From Aliiroseovarius sp. F20344 (GTDB lineage: Bacteria > Pseudomonadota > Alphaproteobacteria > Rhodobacterales > Rhodobacteraceae), in contig NZ_JALKBG010000006.1 of assembly GCF_023016155.1 (NCBI RefSeq), positions 496,001 through 560,000 on the forward strand: a stretch of 64,000 bases of DNA, read 5' to 3'. Shown here piece by piece: positions 8,778-18,295 of this stretch (position 1 is the stretch's first letter; each line of letters opens with the position of its first letter). The notes under the pieces are model-generated. The model worked only from the letters and a program-made list of their open reading frames with translations. It had not been told where the DNA came from and did not search any database. A program made the position numbers and the translations under genes.

Positions 8778-9785
8778 TCAGCCGCCGGTGTGGTTCATGT
8801 GGCGAATGGTCTGCCCGCGGATTTCCTGGCGGCTATAGTCGAAATCATGCCCCTTAGGCTTACGAGCGATCGCCGCATGAATGGCGTCTATCAGCACGGA
8901 ATCGCTTTCCGATGCCCGAAGGGGTGCGCGTAGGTCTGACATTCCGTCATGTCCTAAACAGGTGTAGAACTGGCCGGTGCAGCTCATCCGGACGCGGTTG
9001 CAGCTTTCGCAGAAGTTATGTGTCATTGGCGTGATGAAACCGATTTTCTGTCCAGTTTCCTCGACGCGCACATAGCGGGCGGGGCCGCCCGTGCTTTCAT
9101 CGAGATCAGTCAGACTTAGCCGGGTTTCAAGTTGCTGGCGCAGATCGGTCAGGGGCCAGTACTGGTCCAACCGGTCTTCTTCTCCCATGTCGCCCATGGG
9201 CATGACCTCGATAAAGGTCAGGTCCATGTCTTGTCGAGCGCACCACTCTGCTAGACCAAATACTTCGTCATCATTGAAGCCTTTCAACGCAACGGCATTG
9301 ATCTTGACGCGCAACCCGGCGCTTTGGGCGGCGTCAATCCCGCGCAACACTTGTGGAAGGCGCCCCCAGCGGGTGATTTTGGCGAACTTGTCTTCATCGA
9401 GCGTATCAAGCGAGACATTGACCCGCCGCACGCCTGCCTTGAACAGATCATCGGCGAAGCGATGAAGCTGCGAGCCGTTGGTGGTCAGCGTCAATTCGTC
9501 CAGCGCGCCGCTGTCCAGATGCCGTCCCATCGCGTCGAAGAAGCCCATGATGCCCTTGCGGACCAAGGGCTCGCCGCCGGTTATACGAAGCTTTCGCACG
9601 CCCAGCCCGATAAAGGCCGAGCACAGGCGGTCCAGCTCTTCCAGCGTCAGAAGATCTTTCTTGGGCAGAAAGGTCATGTTCTCGGACATGCAATATGTGC
9701 AGCGGAAATCGCACCGATCCGTGACGGACAGGCGCAGATAGGTTACCGGGCGGTGAAAGGGGTCAACAAGCTTGGGCGTTTCCAT
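8778..9785 (-). CDS. moaA: GTP 3',8-cyclase (MoaA), molybdenum cofactor synthesis
   Basis: Radical-SAM enzyme of 335 residues for the first step of molybdopterin synthesis, GTP to the cyclic 3',8-dihydro intermediate. The N-terminal 4Fe-4S motif is [11 protein letters not shown] (CX3CX2C). The second cluster motif is near the C-terminus ([18 protein letters not shown]), and the protein ends in the catalytic Gly-Gly tail (HMNHTGG). [11 protein letters not shown] is the usual SAM-contact region. No other molybdopterin gene is nearby, so moaA is a lone copy here. The call is firm. Confidence 0.96.
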   Translation of the reverse strand: METPKLVDPFHRPVTYLRLSVTDRCDFRCTYCMSENMTFLPKKDLLTLEELDRLCSAFIGLGVRKLRITGGEPLVRKGIMGFFDAMGRHLDSGALDELTLTTNGSQLHRFADDLFKAGVRRVNVSLDTLDEDKFAKITRWGRLPQVLRGIDAAQSAGLRVKINAVALKGFNDDEVFGLAEWCARQDMDLTFIEVMPMGDMGEEDRLDQYWPLTDLRQQLETRLSLTDLDESTGGPARYVRVEETGQKIGFITPMTHNFCESCNRVRMSCTGQFYTCLGHDGMSDLRAPLRASESDSVLIDAIHAAIARKPKGHDFDYSRQEIRGQTIRHMNHTGG

Positions 9786-9879
9786 AAGTAGACCCTAGTG
9801 CCGGGCAAGAGAACGCGCAAGACACGCTCGCGTCATTTCAACCGTTGAAAGCGGATACGAATTGCGCCAGTTTGTTGGT

Positions 9880-10344
9880 ATGAAACAAGTATTCTTATTC
9901 TCCGCCGCTTGTCTGGCTGTCACAGGTTGTGCCGGTGTGGACATGAACAACATTATCCCATCGCCACCGCATCTGCGCGAGGCTCCGGCCGCACCCGCTG
10001 TGGCCCCAAATGCGCCACCGGCCAATGCGACCACCGTTGATGAGTTCGATACGGCCAGCGAAGGTGAAAAAGTGGCTGCTCTGTCCGCCGCGCCAACACC
10101 GGCTGGCGCATTGGGCACAACGGTTGCAAATCTGGGGGACCCCACGGTCCCGGGGTTCTGGGTTGAAACACCTTTGGTCACCAGCGTGACCGAGGGTCGG
10201 GTTCAGTCCAAGTCCACCGGGCGAACCGTCAAAGTTACGCTGAAGCCCACAACCACTGGCGGCAGCCGGATCTCGATCTCGGCTCTGCAGCTTTTGGATT
10301 TGGATTTGTCCGGATTGCATGAATTGGTGGTCTTCGGATCGTGA
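9880..10344 (+). CDS. Small conserved lipoprotein, function unknown
   Basis: 154 residues. MKQVFLFSAACLAVTGCAGV is a lipoprotein signal with lipobox VTGC, followed by a proline/alanine-rich linker and a compact C-terminal domain (TTVANLGDPTVPGFWVETPLV and RVQSKSTGRTVKVTL). I recall similar Rhodobacterales proteins carrying a misleading 'D-galactarate dehydratase' label; nothing in this sequence supports an enzyme. ATG at 9880 is chosen because it gives a clean signal peptide. The stop overlaps the GTG start of the acyl-CoA synthetase gene by 4 bases, so the two are probably coupled. Confidence 0.75.
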   Translation: MKQVFLFSAACLAVTGCAGVDMNNIIPSPPHLREAPAAPAVAPNAPPANATTVDEFDTASEGEKVAALSAAPTPAGALGTTVANLGDPTVPGFWVETPLVTSVTEGRVQSKSTGRTVKVTLKPTTTGGSRISISALQLLDLDLSGLHELVVFGS

Positions 10345-11993
10345 AGACGACTTCAGACGCGGAGTGGCTGTCGCTTGGCCGCGATCGCAAACTGGTCTCG
10401 CCATGGGCGTCATGGCGGGACATGCAGTCCGCGTTTGAATGGAATATCCCCAAACAGTTTAATATCGCAGACCGTTGCTGCGACAGTTGGGCCGGGGTTG
10501 ATCCCTCGCGCATTGCTCTGACCCATGTGGCGCATGATGGATCCGCGCTGGATTGGAGCTTTGGTGCATTAAAAGAGGCCTCCGACAAGTTTGCGTCGGT
10601 TCTGCGCGACGCTGGACTACGCAAAGGGGACAGGGTCGCTGTTCTTTTGGGGCAGGGGCCTGAGGTGTTGATCACCCATTTTGCGGCCTACAAGCTTGGC
10701 GCGGTTGTGCTGCCCTTGTTCACGTTGTTCGGTGAAGATGCATTGGCTTATCGCTTGTCGGATAGCGGTGCCAATATTGTGGTCACGGACCAAGACAACA
10801 TCACCAAACTAACTGCGATCCAGTCAAAGCTTCCGGGACTTGAGGCTGTGTTCACCCTGCAACCCAGTAAGGGCGCGTTGCCCTTCTGGGACATGCTCGA
10901 TGCCGCATCACCCTTGCGCGGACCTATTGATACTTTGGCAGAAGATCCTGCCGTTATGATCTATACTTCCGGTACGACGGGCCCCCCGAAAGGTGTGCTT
11001 CATGCCCATCGTTTCTTGCTGGGCCATCTGCCATGCGTCGAGACGTACAACGAAGATTTCCCGCAAGCAGGCGACAAGGGTTGGACGCCTGCTGACTGGG
11101 CGTGGATCGGAGGGCTGATGGATTTGGCGCTGCCGTTTCTCTATTTCGGCGTTCCGATTGTCAGCCACAGGATGCGCAAGTTTGAGGCCGAAGCAGCCTA
11201 TCGCTTGATGGCAGAACATAAGGTGCGGAACCTCTTCATGCCGCCCACCGCGTTGAAGTTTTTGCGCCAGTCAGACGCGCGACCAGATGGTGTAGACATC
11301 CGGTCAATTGGATCAGGCGGCGAAAGCCTTGGGTCTGGACTGCTCGATTGGGCCGACAAGGTGCTGGGCGTAAAAATAAACGAGTTTTACGGCCAGACCG
11401 AATGCAATTTGGTCCTATCCTCGGTCTCGGGGGCCATGGACGTGAAGCCCGGCAGTATGGGGCAAGCCATTCCGGGCCATGAAGTCACGCTGTTAAAGGC
11501 GGATGGACAGGAATGCGGACCCGGCGAGATGGGAGAGATCGCCGTGCGTGTCGGTGATCCGGTGATGTTCATGCGCTATTGGAACCTGCCCGAAAAAACA
11601 GCACAGAAAACAGAAGGTGGCTGGCTGCGTACTGGCGATCTGGCGACGCGGGATGTGGATGGGTATTTCACATTTGCCAGCCGTGATGACGATGTGATCA
11701 CCTCCGCCGGCTATCGGATCGGCCCGACCGAGATTGAAAACTGCCTGATGACCCATCCCGATGTGGTCAGCGCAGCGGTTATTGGGGTGCCCGACCCTTT
11801 GCGCACCGAAGCTGTGAAAGCCGTGGTGGTCCTGCGCGCTGGCGTGTCTGACGCTGATCTGGAAGGTGCCTTAAAGCAGCTGGTCCGCGACCGGATCAGC
11901 CCTCATGTCGCGCCGCGTATCGTCGAGTTTGTTGACGCGTTGCCGATGACCGCAACAGGCAAGATCATGCGACGAGAGCTGAGGGATCGTTAA
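10341..11993 (+). CDS. AMP-forming acyl-CoA synthetase
   Basis: Adenylate-forming enzyme of 550 residues that activates a carboxylic acid to its CoA thioester. Motifs in order are MIYTSGTTGPPKGVLHAHR (phosphate loop), NEFYGQTECNLVLSS (A5), WLRTGDLATRDVDGYF (A7), DDVITSAGYRIGPTEIE (A8 hinge), and MTATGKIMRREL with the A10 catalytic lysine. The overall pattern resembles acetyl-/medium-chain acyl-CoA synthetases rather than long-chain FadD. It starts with GTG inside the stop of the preceding lipoprotein gene. The acid used cannot be told from sequence. Confidence 0.9.
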   Translation: MKTTSDAEWLSLGRDRKLVSPWASWRDMQSAFEWNIPKQFNIADRCCDSWAGVDPSRIALTHVAHDGSALDWSFGALKEASDKFASVLRDAGLRKGDRVAVLLGQGPEVLITHFAAYKLGAVVLPLFTLFGEDALAYRLSDSGANIVVTDQDNITKLTAIQSKLPGLEAVFTLQPSKGALPFWDMLDAASPLRGPIDTLAEDPAVMIYTSGTTGPPKGVLHAHRFLLGHLPCVETYNEDFPQAGDKGWTPADWAWIGGLMDLALPFLYFGVPIVSHRMRKFEAEAAYRLMAEHKVRNLFMPPTALKFLRQSDARPDGVDIRSIGSGGESLGSGLLDWADKVLGVKINEFYGQTECNLVLSSVSGAMDVKPGSMGQAIPGHEVTLLKADGQECGPGEMGEIAVRVGDPVMFMRYWNLPEKTAQKTEGGWLRTGDLATRDVDGYFTFASRDDDVITSAGYRIGPTEIENCLMTHPDVVSAAVIGVPDPLRTEAVKAVVVLRAGVSDADLEGALKQLVRDRISPHVAPRIVEFVDALPMTATGKIMRRELRDR

Positions 11994-12053
11994 CAAAGCG
12001 CCCGACAAAAGCATGTTGTAGGACCGAAACCGGTTCGACCTAGGCCAGCTGGT

Positions 12054-12860
12054 TCAATCTTCGTCTGTTTGTGAGTGATCGTCTTGTGAGCGATCGTCCC
12101 GCTTTCGGCCCCAGCTTTCCTCGCGCAACTTTCGCTTCTCGGCTCTCCACTTGTCCTTGGCTTCCTTTTGAAGCTGTGCGGGTGGGGGCAGATGCTTGCG
12201 CGCCTCTTTCAATGCAAAGGGTTGCAGCGTTTTCGCGTGCGGCTTCAGAAAGGCACGTGCCCGATCCGGATCGTGTTTCGACAGATCACGCACCCACCAT
12301 GCGACCGCTTTCTGAATGAACCATTCCGGGTCGCTGACATAGCCGTCCGCCCAGCCCAGAATGCGATCGCGGATTGCGATGTCCTGCGGTTTGGGGTTGT
12401 TCTGTTTGGTCCAGGGCAGGGTGATGACAAGGGCTGCTCGACGCGTCCACATATGATCAGAGCGGGTCCATGCTTCGACTGTGTCCAGACGCGAAGGGTC
12501 CGCCATAAGCCGCTTCTGTCCAGCCATACAAACGTGATCCGCAATTGCCCAGCTGTCGAAATCGGGCACCCAGCTTTGGATCAAATCCCACACCGCGTCA
12601 TCCGGACGGATACGGGCCTGCGTCAGAAGTTTCGCAGCCGCGATACGGGCTTCGAAGATATCAGTTTTCCACAATTGGTCGGCCAGCGACACGCGTTCTT
12701 CAACGCTCAGGCTCTGACGCCATTCCTTGGTCAGATCGTTGATCGCGGGGTTCGGGATGCCCAAAACCTCGCGCGTTTGTTTGTGATAAGCTTTCTGCCC
12801 CTCGGCGCGGCCCGGTTCGATCTGGGCCTTAAGCGCGGCCAGCGCATCATCTAAAGTCAT
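12054..12860 (-). CDS. AlkD-like DNA alkylation repair family protein
   Basis: 268 residues of all-helical HEAT-like repeats matching the DNA alkylation repair (AlkC/AlkD-related) family. Recognisable stretches are GIPNPAINDLTKEWR, LWKTDIFEARIAAAKLL, WVPDFDSWAIADHVC and WTRRAALVITLPW, rich in the tryptophans typical of the family. The charged C-terminal tail (about 240-268) looks disordered. Family members remove N3/N7-alkylated bases, but activity here is not proven. The start codon overlaps the glmS stop by 4 bases, so it is likely co-translated with glmS. Confidence 0.85.
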   Translation of the reverse strand: MTLDDALAALKAQIEPGRAEGQKAYHKQTREVLGIPNPAINDLTKEWRQSLSVEERVSLADQLWKTDIFEARIAAAKLLTQARIRPDDAVWDLIQSWVPDFDSWAIADHVCMAGQKRLMADPSRLDTVEAWTRSDHMWTRRAALVITLPWTKQNNPKPQDIAIRDRILGWADGYVSDPEWFIQKAVAWWVRDLSKHDPDRARAFLKPHAKTLQPFALKEARKHLPPPAQLQKEAKDKWRAEKRKLREESWGRKRDDRSQDDHSQTDED

Positions 12861-14677
12861 TCTACGGTCACCGATTTGGCCAGATTGCGGGGTTGATCCA
12901 CATCGGTGCCTTTGGCAATCGCTGTGTGATAGGCCAACAGTTGCGCTGGAACAGCGTAAAGGATGGGCTGGATCAATTCAGGGGCTTCCGGCAAGGAAAG
13001 CGTTTGCCACACGCCGTCGCCCGCTTCGTCAGCGGCACGCGAGTCCGAGACCAGTACCACGCGCCCACCGCGTGCCATGACCTCTTGCATGTTGGAAACC
13101 GTCTTGTCGAACAGCCCGTCATGCGGCGCCATCACCACCACGGGTGTGAACTTGTCGACCAATGCAATGGGGCCGTGCTTCAGTTCGCCCGAGGCATAGC
13201 CCTCCGCGTGGATGTAACTGATTTCTTTCAGTTTTAAAGCCCCTTCAAGGGCCAGCGGGAACATTTGACCACGCCCAAGGAACAGCACGTCACGTGCTTC
13301 GGCCAGTTTGTCTGCGATTGCTTTCGTGGCCGTGTCGATGGTTAGCGCGTGGCTCATTAATCCGGGAAGTTGACGGAGTTCCGCCAAGTGGGCGGCCAAT
13401 TCCGCATCATCCAGATGGCCACGTTCATGCGCGGCCTTTAGTGCCATGATGGCAAAGCAGGTCAGCTGACATGTGAAGGCTTTCGTCGATGCGACGGACA
13501 CTTCGATGCCGGCAAGGATTTCGACCGCAACATCGCTTTCCCGCGCGATCGAGCTTTCGGGAACGTTGATCAGAGACAGGATCTTGTCGGCCTTTCCTGT
13601 GGAATAGCGAAGCGCGGCAAGGGTGTCGGCGGTCTCGCCCGATTGGCTGACGAAAACGCCCAGGGTTTTGGGGGCAAAGGGTGCCTCGCGGTAGCGGAAC
13701 TCGGACGCGACGTCGATGTCGACGGGTAGGCGGGCATAGTGTTCGAACCAGTATTTCGCCACCAGCCCGGCATAATAGGCCGTTCCGCAGGCCACGATGG
13801 ACAGGCGATCCACTTTCGTGAAGTCGATCCCTTCCAATTCCATGGTGATCTTATCGCCCGAAATATAGGTCTCGATCACGTCCCCCACGACAGAGGGCTG
13901 CTGGGCGATTTCCTTGGCCATGTAGTGCTTGTACCCGTCCTTTTCGATCCGGGTGGCATCAAGCTTCACGTGCTTCATCTGACGGTTGGCACGACGACCG
14001 GCGCTGTCGAAAATCTCGGCGCCCGAGCGGGTGACAATGGCCCAATCGCCCTCTTCCAGATAGGTGATTTTGTCGGTCATCGGGGCCAGAGCAATTGCGT
14101 CTGAGCCCACGAACATCTCGCCTTCGCCATGTCCAATCGCCAGGGGGCTGCCTTTGCGCGCTGCGATCATCAGGTCATCGTCACCGTCAAATAGGAAACA
14201 GAGCGCGAAGGCACCGTCCAGTTTCGCAAGGGTCGCTTCGACCGCGTCTTTGGGGGATTTGCCTTGCGCGACAAAATGCTGTGCAAGCAGCGCGACGGTT
14301 TCCGTGTCGGTCTCGGTTTCGAACTCAAGCCCTTCATTCGCCATCTCTTCACGCAGTTCGCGGAAGTTTTCGATGATCCCGTTGTGAACCACTGCAACCG
14401 ATCCCGCGCGATGCGGGTGGGCGTTGTCTGTGGTCGGCGCACCATGGGTGGCCCAGCGGGTATGCCCGATGCCAGATTTGCCAGCCAGTGGTTCATGCAC
14501 CAGCTTGTCCGACAGGTTCACCAGCTTGCCGACAGCCCGGCGGCGACCCAACTGGCCTGCGTCGTTGATGGTTGCGATCCCCGCGCTGTCATAGCCGCGA
14601 TATTCCAGCCGTTTCAGCGCCTCAACTAAGATGGGCGCAGCTTCGTGATTGCCCAAGACCCCTACAATACCACACAT
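12857..14677 (-). CDS. glmS: Glutamine--fructose-6-phosphate aminotransferase (GlmS)
   Basis: 606 residues, the standard length. It converts fructose-6-phosphate and glutamine to glucosamine-6-phosphate, the entry to UDP-GlcNAc. The N-terminal MCGIVGVLG exposes the catalytic Cys after Met removal; GYDSAGIA and RWATHGAPTTDNAHPH belong to the glutaminase domain. Two SIS domains follow (ACGTAYYAGLVAKYWFE, SQSGETADTLAALRY, VASTKAFTCQL), ending in the typical LAKSVTVE. It follows glmU by 2 bases and overlaps the AlkD-like gene, forming a glmU-glmS-alkD-like operon. No riboswitch is apparent in the tiny gap. Confidence 0.97.
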   Translation of the reverse strand: MCGIVGVLGNHEAAPILVEALKRLEYRGYDSAGIATINDAGQLGRRRAVGKLVNLSDKLVHEPLAGKSGIGHTRWATHGAPTTDNAHPHRAGSVAVVHNGIIENFRELREEMANEGLEFETETDTETVALLAQHFVAQGKSPKDAVEATLAKLDGAFALCFLFDGDDDLMIAARKGSPLAIGHGEGEMFVGSDAIALAPMTDKITYLEEGDWAIVTRSGAEIFDSAGRRANRQMKHVKLDATRIEKDGYKHYMAKEIAQQPSVVGDVIETYISGDKITMELEGIDFTKVDRLSIVACGTAYYAGLVAKYWFEHYARLPVDIDVASEFRYREAPFAPKTLGVFVSQSGETADTLAALRYSTGKADKILSLINVPESSIARESDVAVEILAGIEVSVASTKAFTCQLTCFAIMALKAAHERGHLDDAELAAHLAELRQLPGLMSHALTIDTATKAIADKLAEARDVLFLGRGQMFPLALEGALKLKEISYIHAEGYASGELKHGPIALVDKFTPVVVMAPHDGLFDKTVSNMQEVMARGGRVVLVSDSRAADEAGDGVWQTLSLPEAPELIQPILYAVPAQLLAYHTAIAKGTDVDQPRNLAKSVTVE

Positions 14678-14679
14678 TT

Positions 14680-16035
14680 TCAGGAACCTTTCTGACGTCT
14701 GGCCTTCATGGCCTTTAACTTTTCGAACAACTTAACAGCAAGACCGGGTTTGATCTCTAACTTCGCGCGGGCGATTGCCATGGCTTCGGGAGGGACGTTT
14801 TTTGTGACCACCGTGCCCGTCGCGGTCATCGCGTCATCGCCGATTGAGACAGGGGCCACAAGACATGTATTCGACCCGATAAAAGTGCGCGCCCCAATAT
14901 CGGTATGGTGTTTCGAGACGCCGTCGTAGTTGCAGGTGATTGTCCCTGCGCCGATATTGGCACCTTCCCCAACACGCGCGTCGCCCACATAGGACAGGTG
15001 GTTCACCTTCGCACCTTCTTCGATCTGTGCGTTCTTGATCTCGACGAAGTTGCCAATCTTGGCGTGTTCGGCCAGCTCTGCACCCGGACGCAGGCGCGCG
15101 TAAGGCCCGACCACACCACCGCGGGAAACATGGCACCCCTCAAGGTGCGAGAACGCGCGGATGCGTGCGTCGCTTTCGACCGTCACGCCCGGGCCAAAGA
15201 CCACGTTGGGTTCGACCACTGTGTCACGTCCAATCACCGTATCATGCGCGAAATAGACGGTGTCGGCTGCGATCAGCGTCACACCGTTTTCGAGCGCCTC
15301 GGCGCGGGCGCGCCTTTGGAAAATCTCCTCTGCAGCTGCGAGTTCTGTGCGTGAGTTGATGCCCAGTGTTTCGGCCTCGTCACAGGTGACAACGCGTGCT
15401 GTCAGCCCCTTGTTTCGGGCCACTTCGATGATGTCTGTCAGATAGTACTCGCCCGAGGCATTGTCGTTTCCGACCCCGTCAATCAGGTCAAAGAGAGTAT
15501 TCGCGTTGGCAGAAATTACACCGCTGTTACAAAGGGTTACTGCGCGTTCCTCATCAGAAGAATCTTTAAACTCAACGATGCGGTCAAGCGCCCCATCTTT
15601 GACAATCAAACGACCGTAGCGCCCCGGATCTGCGGCTTCGAACCCCAGCACCACCACATCTGCACCTGCAGCGCGCTCAGTGGCCATTGCTTCCAATGTT
15701 TCGGGTCGGATGAAAGGTGTATCCCCATAGAGGACAATCGCGTCCCCATCGAACCCATCCAGCGCGGTTCGGGCTTGTGCAACCGCGTGGCCGGTGCCCA
15801 ATTGCTCTTCCTGCACGGCTATCGTGATGTCTGGGTCCAGATCGGTCGCGGCCTTCCGCACCAGCTCTGCCCCATGACCAACCACCAGCACGGCGCGATC
15901 GGGTGCCAGCGACGCCCCGGACGAAAGCGCATGTGCGAACAATGGCGCTCTGGCCACTTCGTGCATCACCTTGGGAAGATCCGAGTTCATCCGTGTTCCC
16001 TTGCCAGCGGCAAGGACAATTAGGGCTGTCGCCAT
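14680..16035 (-). CDS. glmU: Bifunctional GlcNAc-1-P uridyltransferase / GlcN-1-P acetyltransferase (GlmU)
   Basis: 451 residues. The N-terminal nucleotidyltransferase has LAAGKGTRMNSDLPKVMH, and the C-terminal left-handed beta-helix acetyltransferase has hexapeptide repeats and SYVGDARVGEGANIGAGTI. It makes UDP-GlcNAc from glucosamine-1-phosphate for peptidoglycan and lipid A. ATG at 16035 is chosen over the upstream TTG at 16053 because the protein then starts at the family's usual MATALIVLAAG. It is divergent from the phosphatase gene, with a 131-base shared promoter region. Confidence 0.96.
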   Translation of the reverse strand: MATALIVLAAGKGTRMNSDLPKVMHEVARAPLFAHALSSGASLAPDRAVLVVGHGAELVRKAATDLDPDITIAVQEEQLGTGHAVAQARTALDGFDGDAIVLYGDTPFIRPETLEAMATERAAGADVVVLGFEAADPGRYGRLIVKDGALDRIVEFKDSSDEERAVTLCNSGVISANANTLFDLIDGVGNDNASGEYYLTDIIEVARNKGLTARVVTCDEAETLGINSRTELAAAEEIFQRRARAEALENGVTLIAADTVYFAHDTVIGRDTVVEPNVVFGPGVTVESDARIRAFSHLEGCHVSRGGVVGPYARLRPGAELAEHAKIGNFVEIKNAQIEEGAKVNHLSYVGDARVGEGANIGAGTITCNYDGVSKHHTDIGARTFIGSNTCLVAPVSIGDDAMTATGTVVTKNVPPEAMAIARAKLEIKPGLAVKLFEKLKAMKARRQKGS

Positions 16036-16110
16036 ATCGATCTGCTCTTTCAATTTCTTTTGGCCCGTTTTACCCCTTGGGGCGCGGCTCGCAAGTAAAA
16101 GACGTTCAAT

Positions 16111-16128
16111 TAACCTTACGCGAGGTTA
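16111..16128. promoter_or_regulatory. Palindrome between divergent glmU and phosphatase genes
   Basis: TAACCT and AGGTTA are perfect 6-bp inverted arms with a 6-base spacer, in the middle of the divergent promoter region. The size and symmetry fit a dimeric repressor site. No regulator can be named. Confidence 0.3.
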
Positions 16129-16166
16129 CAGGCTTCGGCGAGGAATTGCCAAAAGGTATCATCAGC

Positions 16167-16850
16167 ATGACGAATAGTAACGGTAAACGCACAGTGATTT
16201 TTGATCTGGATGGCACGCTGGCGGACACGTCGGGGGATCTGATCGCCTCGGCAAATGCGTGTTTTCATGCCTTGGGGCATGGAAAGCCATTGGACCCGAT
16301 AGCGGATGCGCTGACCGCATTCCACGGCGGGCGGGCGATGTTGCGCTTGGGATTTGAGCGTTTGAACGGAAAGGCTGATGAAGCGGCCGTGGATCGGGAG
16401 TTTCCCAATCTTCTGAAAGCCTATGAGGCCGATATTGATCGCCATACGGTGTTATACCCCGGTGCAATGGACGCTGTCGGGCGGTTGCATGGCGCGGGTT
16501 ATGCGGTGGGTATTTGCACCAACAAGCCCGAAGGGCTGGCGCGGTTGCTTTTGACGCGTTTGGGTATTTTGGAAAGCTTCACCTCGTTGATTGGGGCGGA
16601 CACTTTGCCGACGCGCAAACCTGACCCGGCCCCGTTTGTGGCGGCGGCACGTCAGGCAGGCGGTGATCCCAACCGGGCGCTTTTGGTCGGGGACACGGTG
16701 ACGGATCGCGATACGGCAAAGGCCGCTGGGGTTCCGTGCATCCTTGTTGGATTTGGGCCTGAAGGCGCTGGCGTGGCAAGGCTGGCCCCTGAAGCGATGC
16801 TGGACCACTATGACGCGCTGGATGCGACGGTGGCGCAGCTGATCGGATAG
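16167..16850 (+). CDS. gph: HAD-family phosphatase, phosphoglycolate phosphatase type
   Basis: 227 residues of the HAD superfamily. Motif I is VIFDLDGTLADTSGDL, motif II is ICTNKPEG, the lysine sits in TRKPDPAPF, and motif IV is LLVGDTVTDRDTAKAAG; a small helical cap lies between motifs I and II. This arrangement is that of Gph, which removes phosphate from 2-phosphoglycolate produced in DNA repair or photorespiration. ATG at 16167 follows AAAAGG at 16151-16156. Substrate specificity within the Gph-like group is uncertain. Confidence 0.85.
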   Translation: MTNSNGKRTVIFDLDGTLADTSGDLIASANACFHALGHGKPLDPIADALTAFHGGRAMLRLGFERLNGKADEAAVDREFPNLLKAYEADIDRHTVLYPGAMDAVGRLHGAGYAVGICTNKPEGLARLLLTRLGILESFTSLIGADTLPTRKPDPAPFVAAARQAGGDPNRALLVGDTVTDRDTAKAAGVPCILVGFGPEGAGVARLAPEAMLDHYDALDATVAQLIG

Positions 16851-16903
16851 ATCCGCGAAAGCTGCCCATTGACCACAACGCGCTGCGCGCGCAGTGTCGG
16901 CCC

Positions 16904-18106
16904 ATGAAAGAACGATTCACCGGAAATTTCACCCAGCAAGAGGCCATCCCAGACGAAGGGATCAAGGCTGCGCTGGACGTGCTGAACCACGGCAGATTGC
17001 ACCGCTACAACGTGGCAGAGGGTGAGGTGTCACACACCGCCCTGTTGGAACAGGAGTTCGCGGCGTTGATGGGGTCGAAATACGCGCTGGCCGTATCCTC
17101 GGGCGGGTATGCCATTGCAACGGCGTTGCGCGCTGTGGGGGTGGCGCCGGGGGATCGGGTTCTTACCAACGCGTTCACGCTGGCCCCTGTGCCGGGTGCA
17201 ATTGCGTCTGTCGGCGCAACCCCTGAGTTTGTCGAGGTGACCGAGGCGTTAACCATCGATCTGGACCATTTGGCCAAAATACTGGCCTCTGATGATACGC
17301 CAAAGGTCCTGCTTCTCAGCCATATGCGGGGCCATATCTGCGACATGGATCGCCTTATGCAGATCTGTGATGCAGCGGGCGTTAAGGTGATCGAAGATTG
17401 CGCCCATACGATGGGTGCGCGCTGGAATGGCATCTTATCTGGTCGCCATGGCGTGATGGCCGCGTACTCCACTCAAACTTACAAGCACGCGAATTCGGGT
17501 GAGGGTGGGTTGCTGATCTCGGACGATCCGGACCTAATGGCGCGCGCGATCATCTTGTCGGGCAGTTACATGCTGTATGAACGCCACTTGGCAGGTCCGC
17601 CGCCCGAGGCCTTTGAGAAAATCAAATACATCACGCCCAACATCTCGGGTCGAATGGACAATCTGCGGGCCGCGATCTTGCGTCCACAGTTGGCAAAAAT
17701 AGACACTCAATGCGCAGCTTGGAATGCGCGCTATCGGGCGGTCGAAGAGGGTCTGCGCAACACGCCCGGCCTGACAGTGATCGAACGCCCCGAGGCCGAA
17801 GACTATGTCATGTCCTCGTTCCAGTTTCTCTTGTTGGACTGGCACGAGGATGCAGTGGCAAATGTGATTGTACGCTGTGCGGATCGGGGGGTCGAACTGA
17901 AATGGTTCGGCGGGGCTGAACCCCAAGGGTTTACAAGCCGTTATGACAGTTGGCGCTATGCGGATACGCCGGTTCTGCCCAAGACGGACCGGATCTTGGA
18001 AGCCGTGTTGGATCTGCGTCTGCCACTGACCTTATCGATCGACGACTGCAAGTTGATTGCGCGTATTATCCGCGACGAAGTGGCGATTTCATTTCACGAG
18101 AAATGA
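16904..18106 (+). CDS. DegT/DnrJ/EryC1/StrS-family PLP aminotransferase
   Basis: 400 residues of a fold-type I PLP enzyme. The cofactor-binding lysine is Lys194 in TQTYKHANSGEGG. Other family marks are GSKYALAVSSGGYAIATAL, TNAFTLAPVPGAI, and IEDCAHTMGARWNG with its PLP-contacting Asp. Members usually transaminate keto-sugars for surface polysaccharides or antibiotics. No sugar-nucleotide or glycosyltransferase gene lies beside it, so its pathway cannot be read from context. It starts 53 bases after the phosphatase gene. Confidence 0.88.
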   Translation: MKERFTGNFTQQEAIPDEGIKAALDVLNHGRLHRYNVAEGEVSHTALLEQEFAALMGSKYALAVSSGGYAIATALRAVGVAPGDRVLTNAFTLAPVPGAIASVGATPEFVEVTEALTIDLDHLAKILASDDTPKVLLLSHMRGHICDMDRLMQICDAAGVKVIEDCAHTMGARWNGILSGRHGVMAAYSTQTYKHANSGEGGLLISDDPDLMARAIILSGSYMLYERHLAGPPPEAFEKIKYITPNISGRMDNLRAAILRPQLAKIDTQCAAWNARYRAVEEGLRNTPGLTVIERPEAEDYVMSSFQFLLLDWHEDAVANVIVRCADRGVELKWFGGAEPQGFTSRYDSWRYADTPVLPKTDRILEAVLDLRLPLTLSIDDCKLIARIIRDEVAISFHEK

Positions 18107-18125
18107 TATATCTTATCAACCGAAA

Positions 18126-18145
18126 AATCCTTTTAATAAAGGATT
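18126..18145. terminator. Hairpin after the aminotransferase gene
   Basis: AATCCTTT and AAAGGATT form a perfect 8-bp stem with a 4-base loop, 20 bases after the stop. The following sequence is GGTTTGGC and then an AT-rich stretch. The stem is AU-rich and weak, so this is a tentative terminator. Confidence 0.4.
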
Positions 18146-18295
18146 GGTTTGGCTTAATTTTTGACGTTTGGATATATCCGAAGAGATAACTGGCCCTATT
18201 GGGGGGTATTTTGCTGACCTAGGGTAACTCAATTCAGGCGAGAGCGGCAGAAGACCGGAAGCGTCTGGATGTAGAACCAAATAGGGACTCAAATT

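Noticed and set aside
14678-14700. glmS leader as a possible glmS-type ribozyme
   Set aside because: Only two bases separate glmU and glmS, so there is no room for the ribozyme, which is also known from Gram-positive bacteria.
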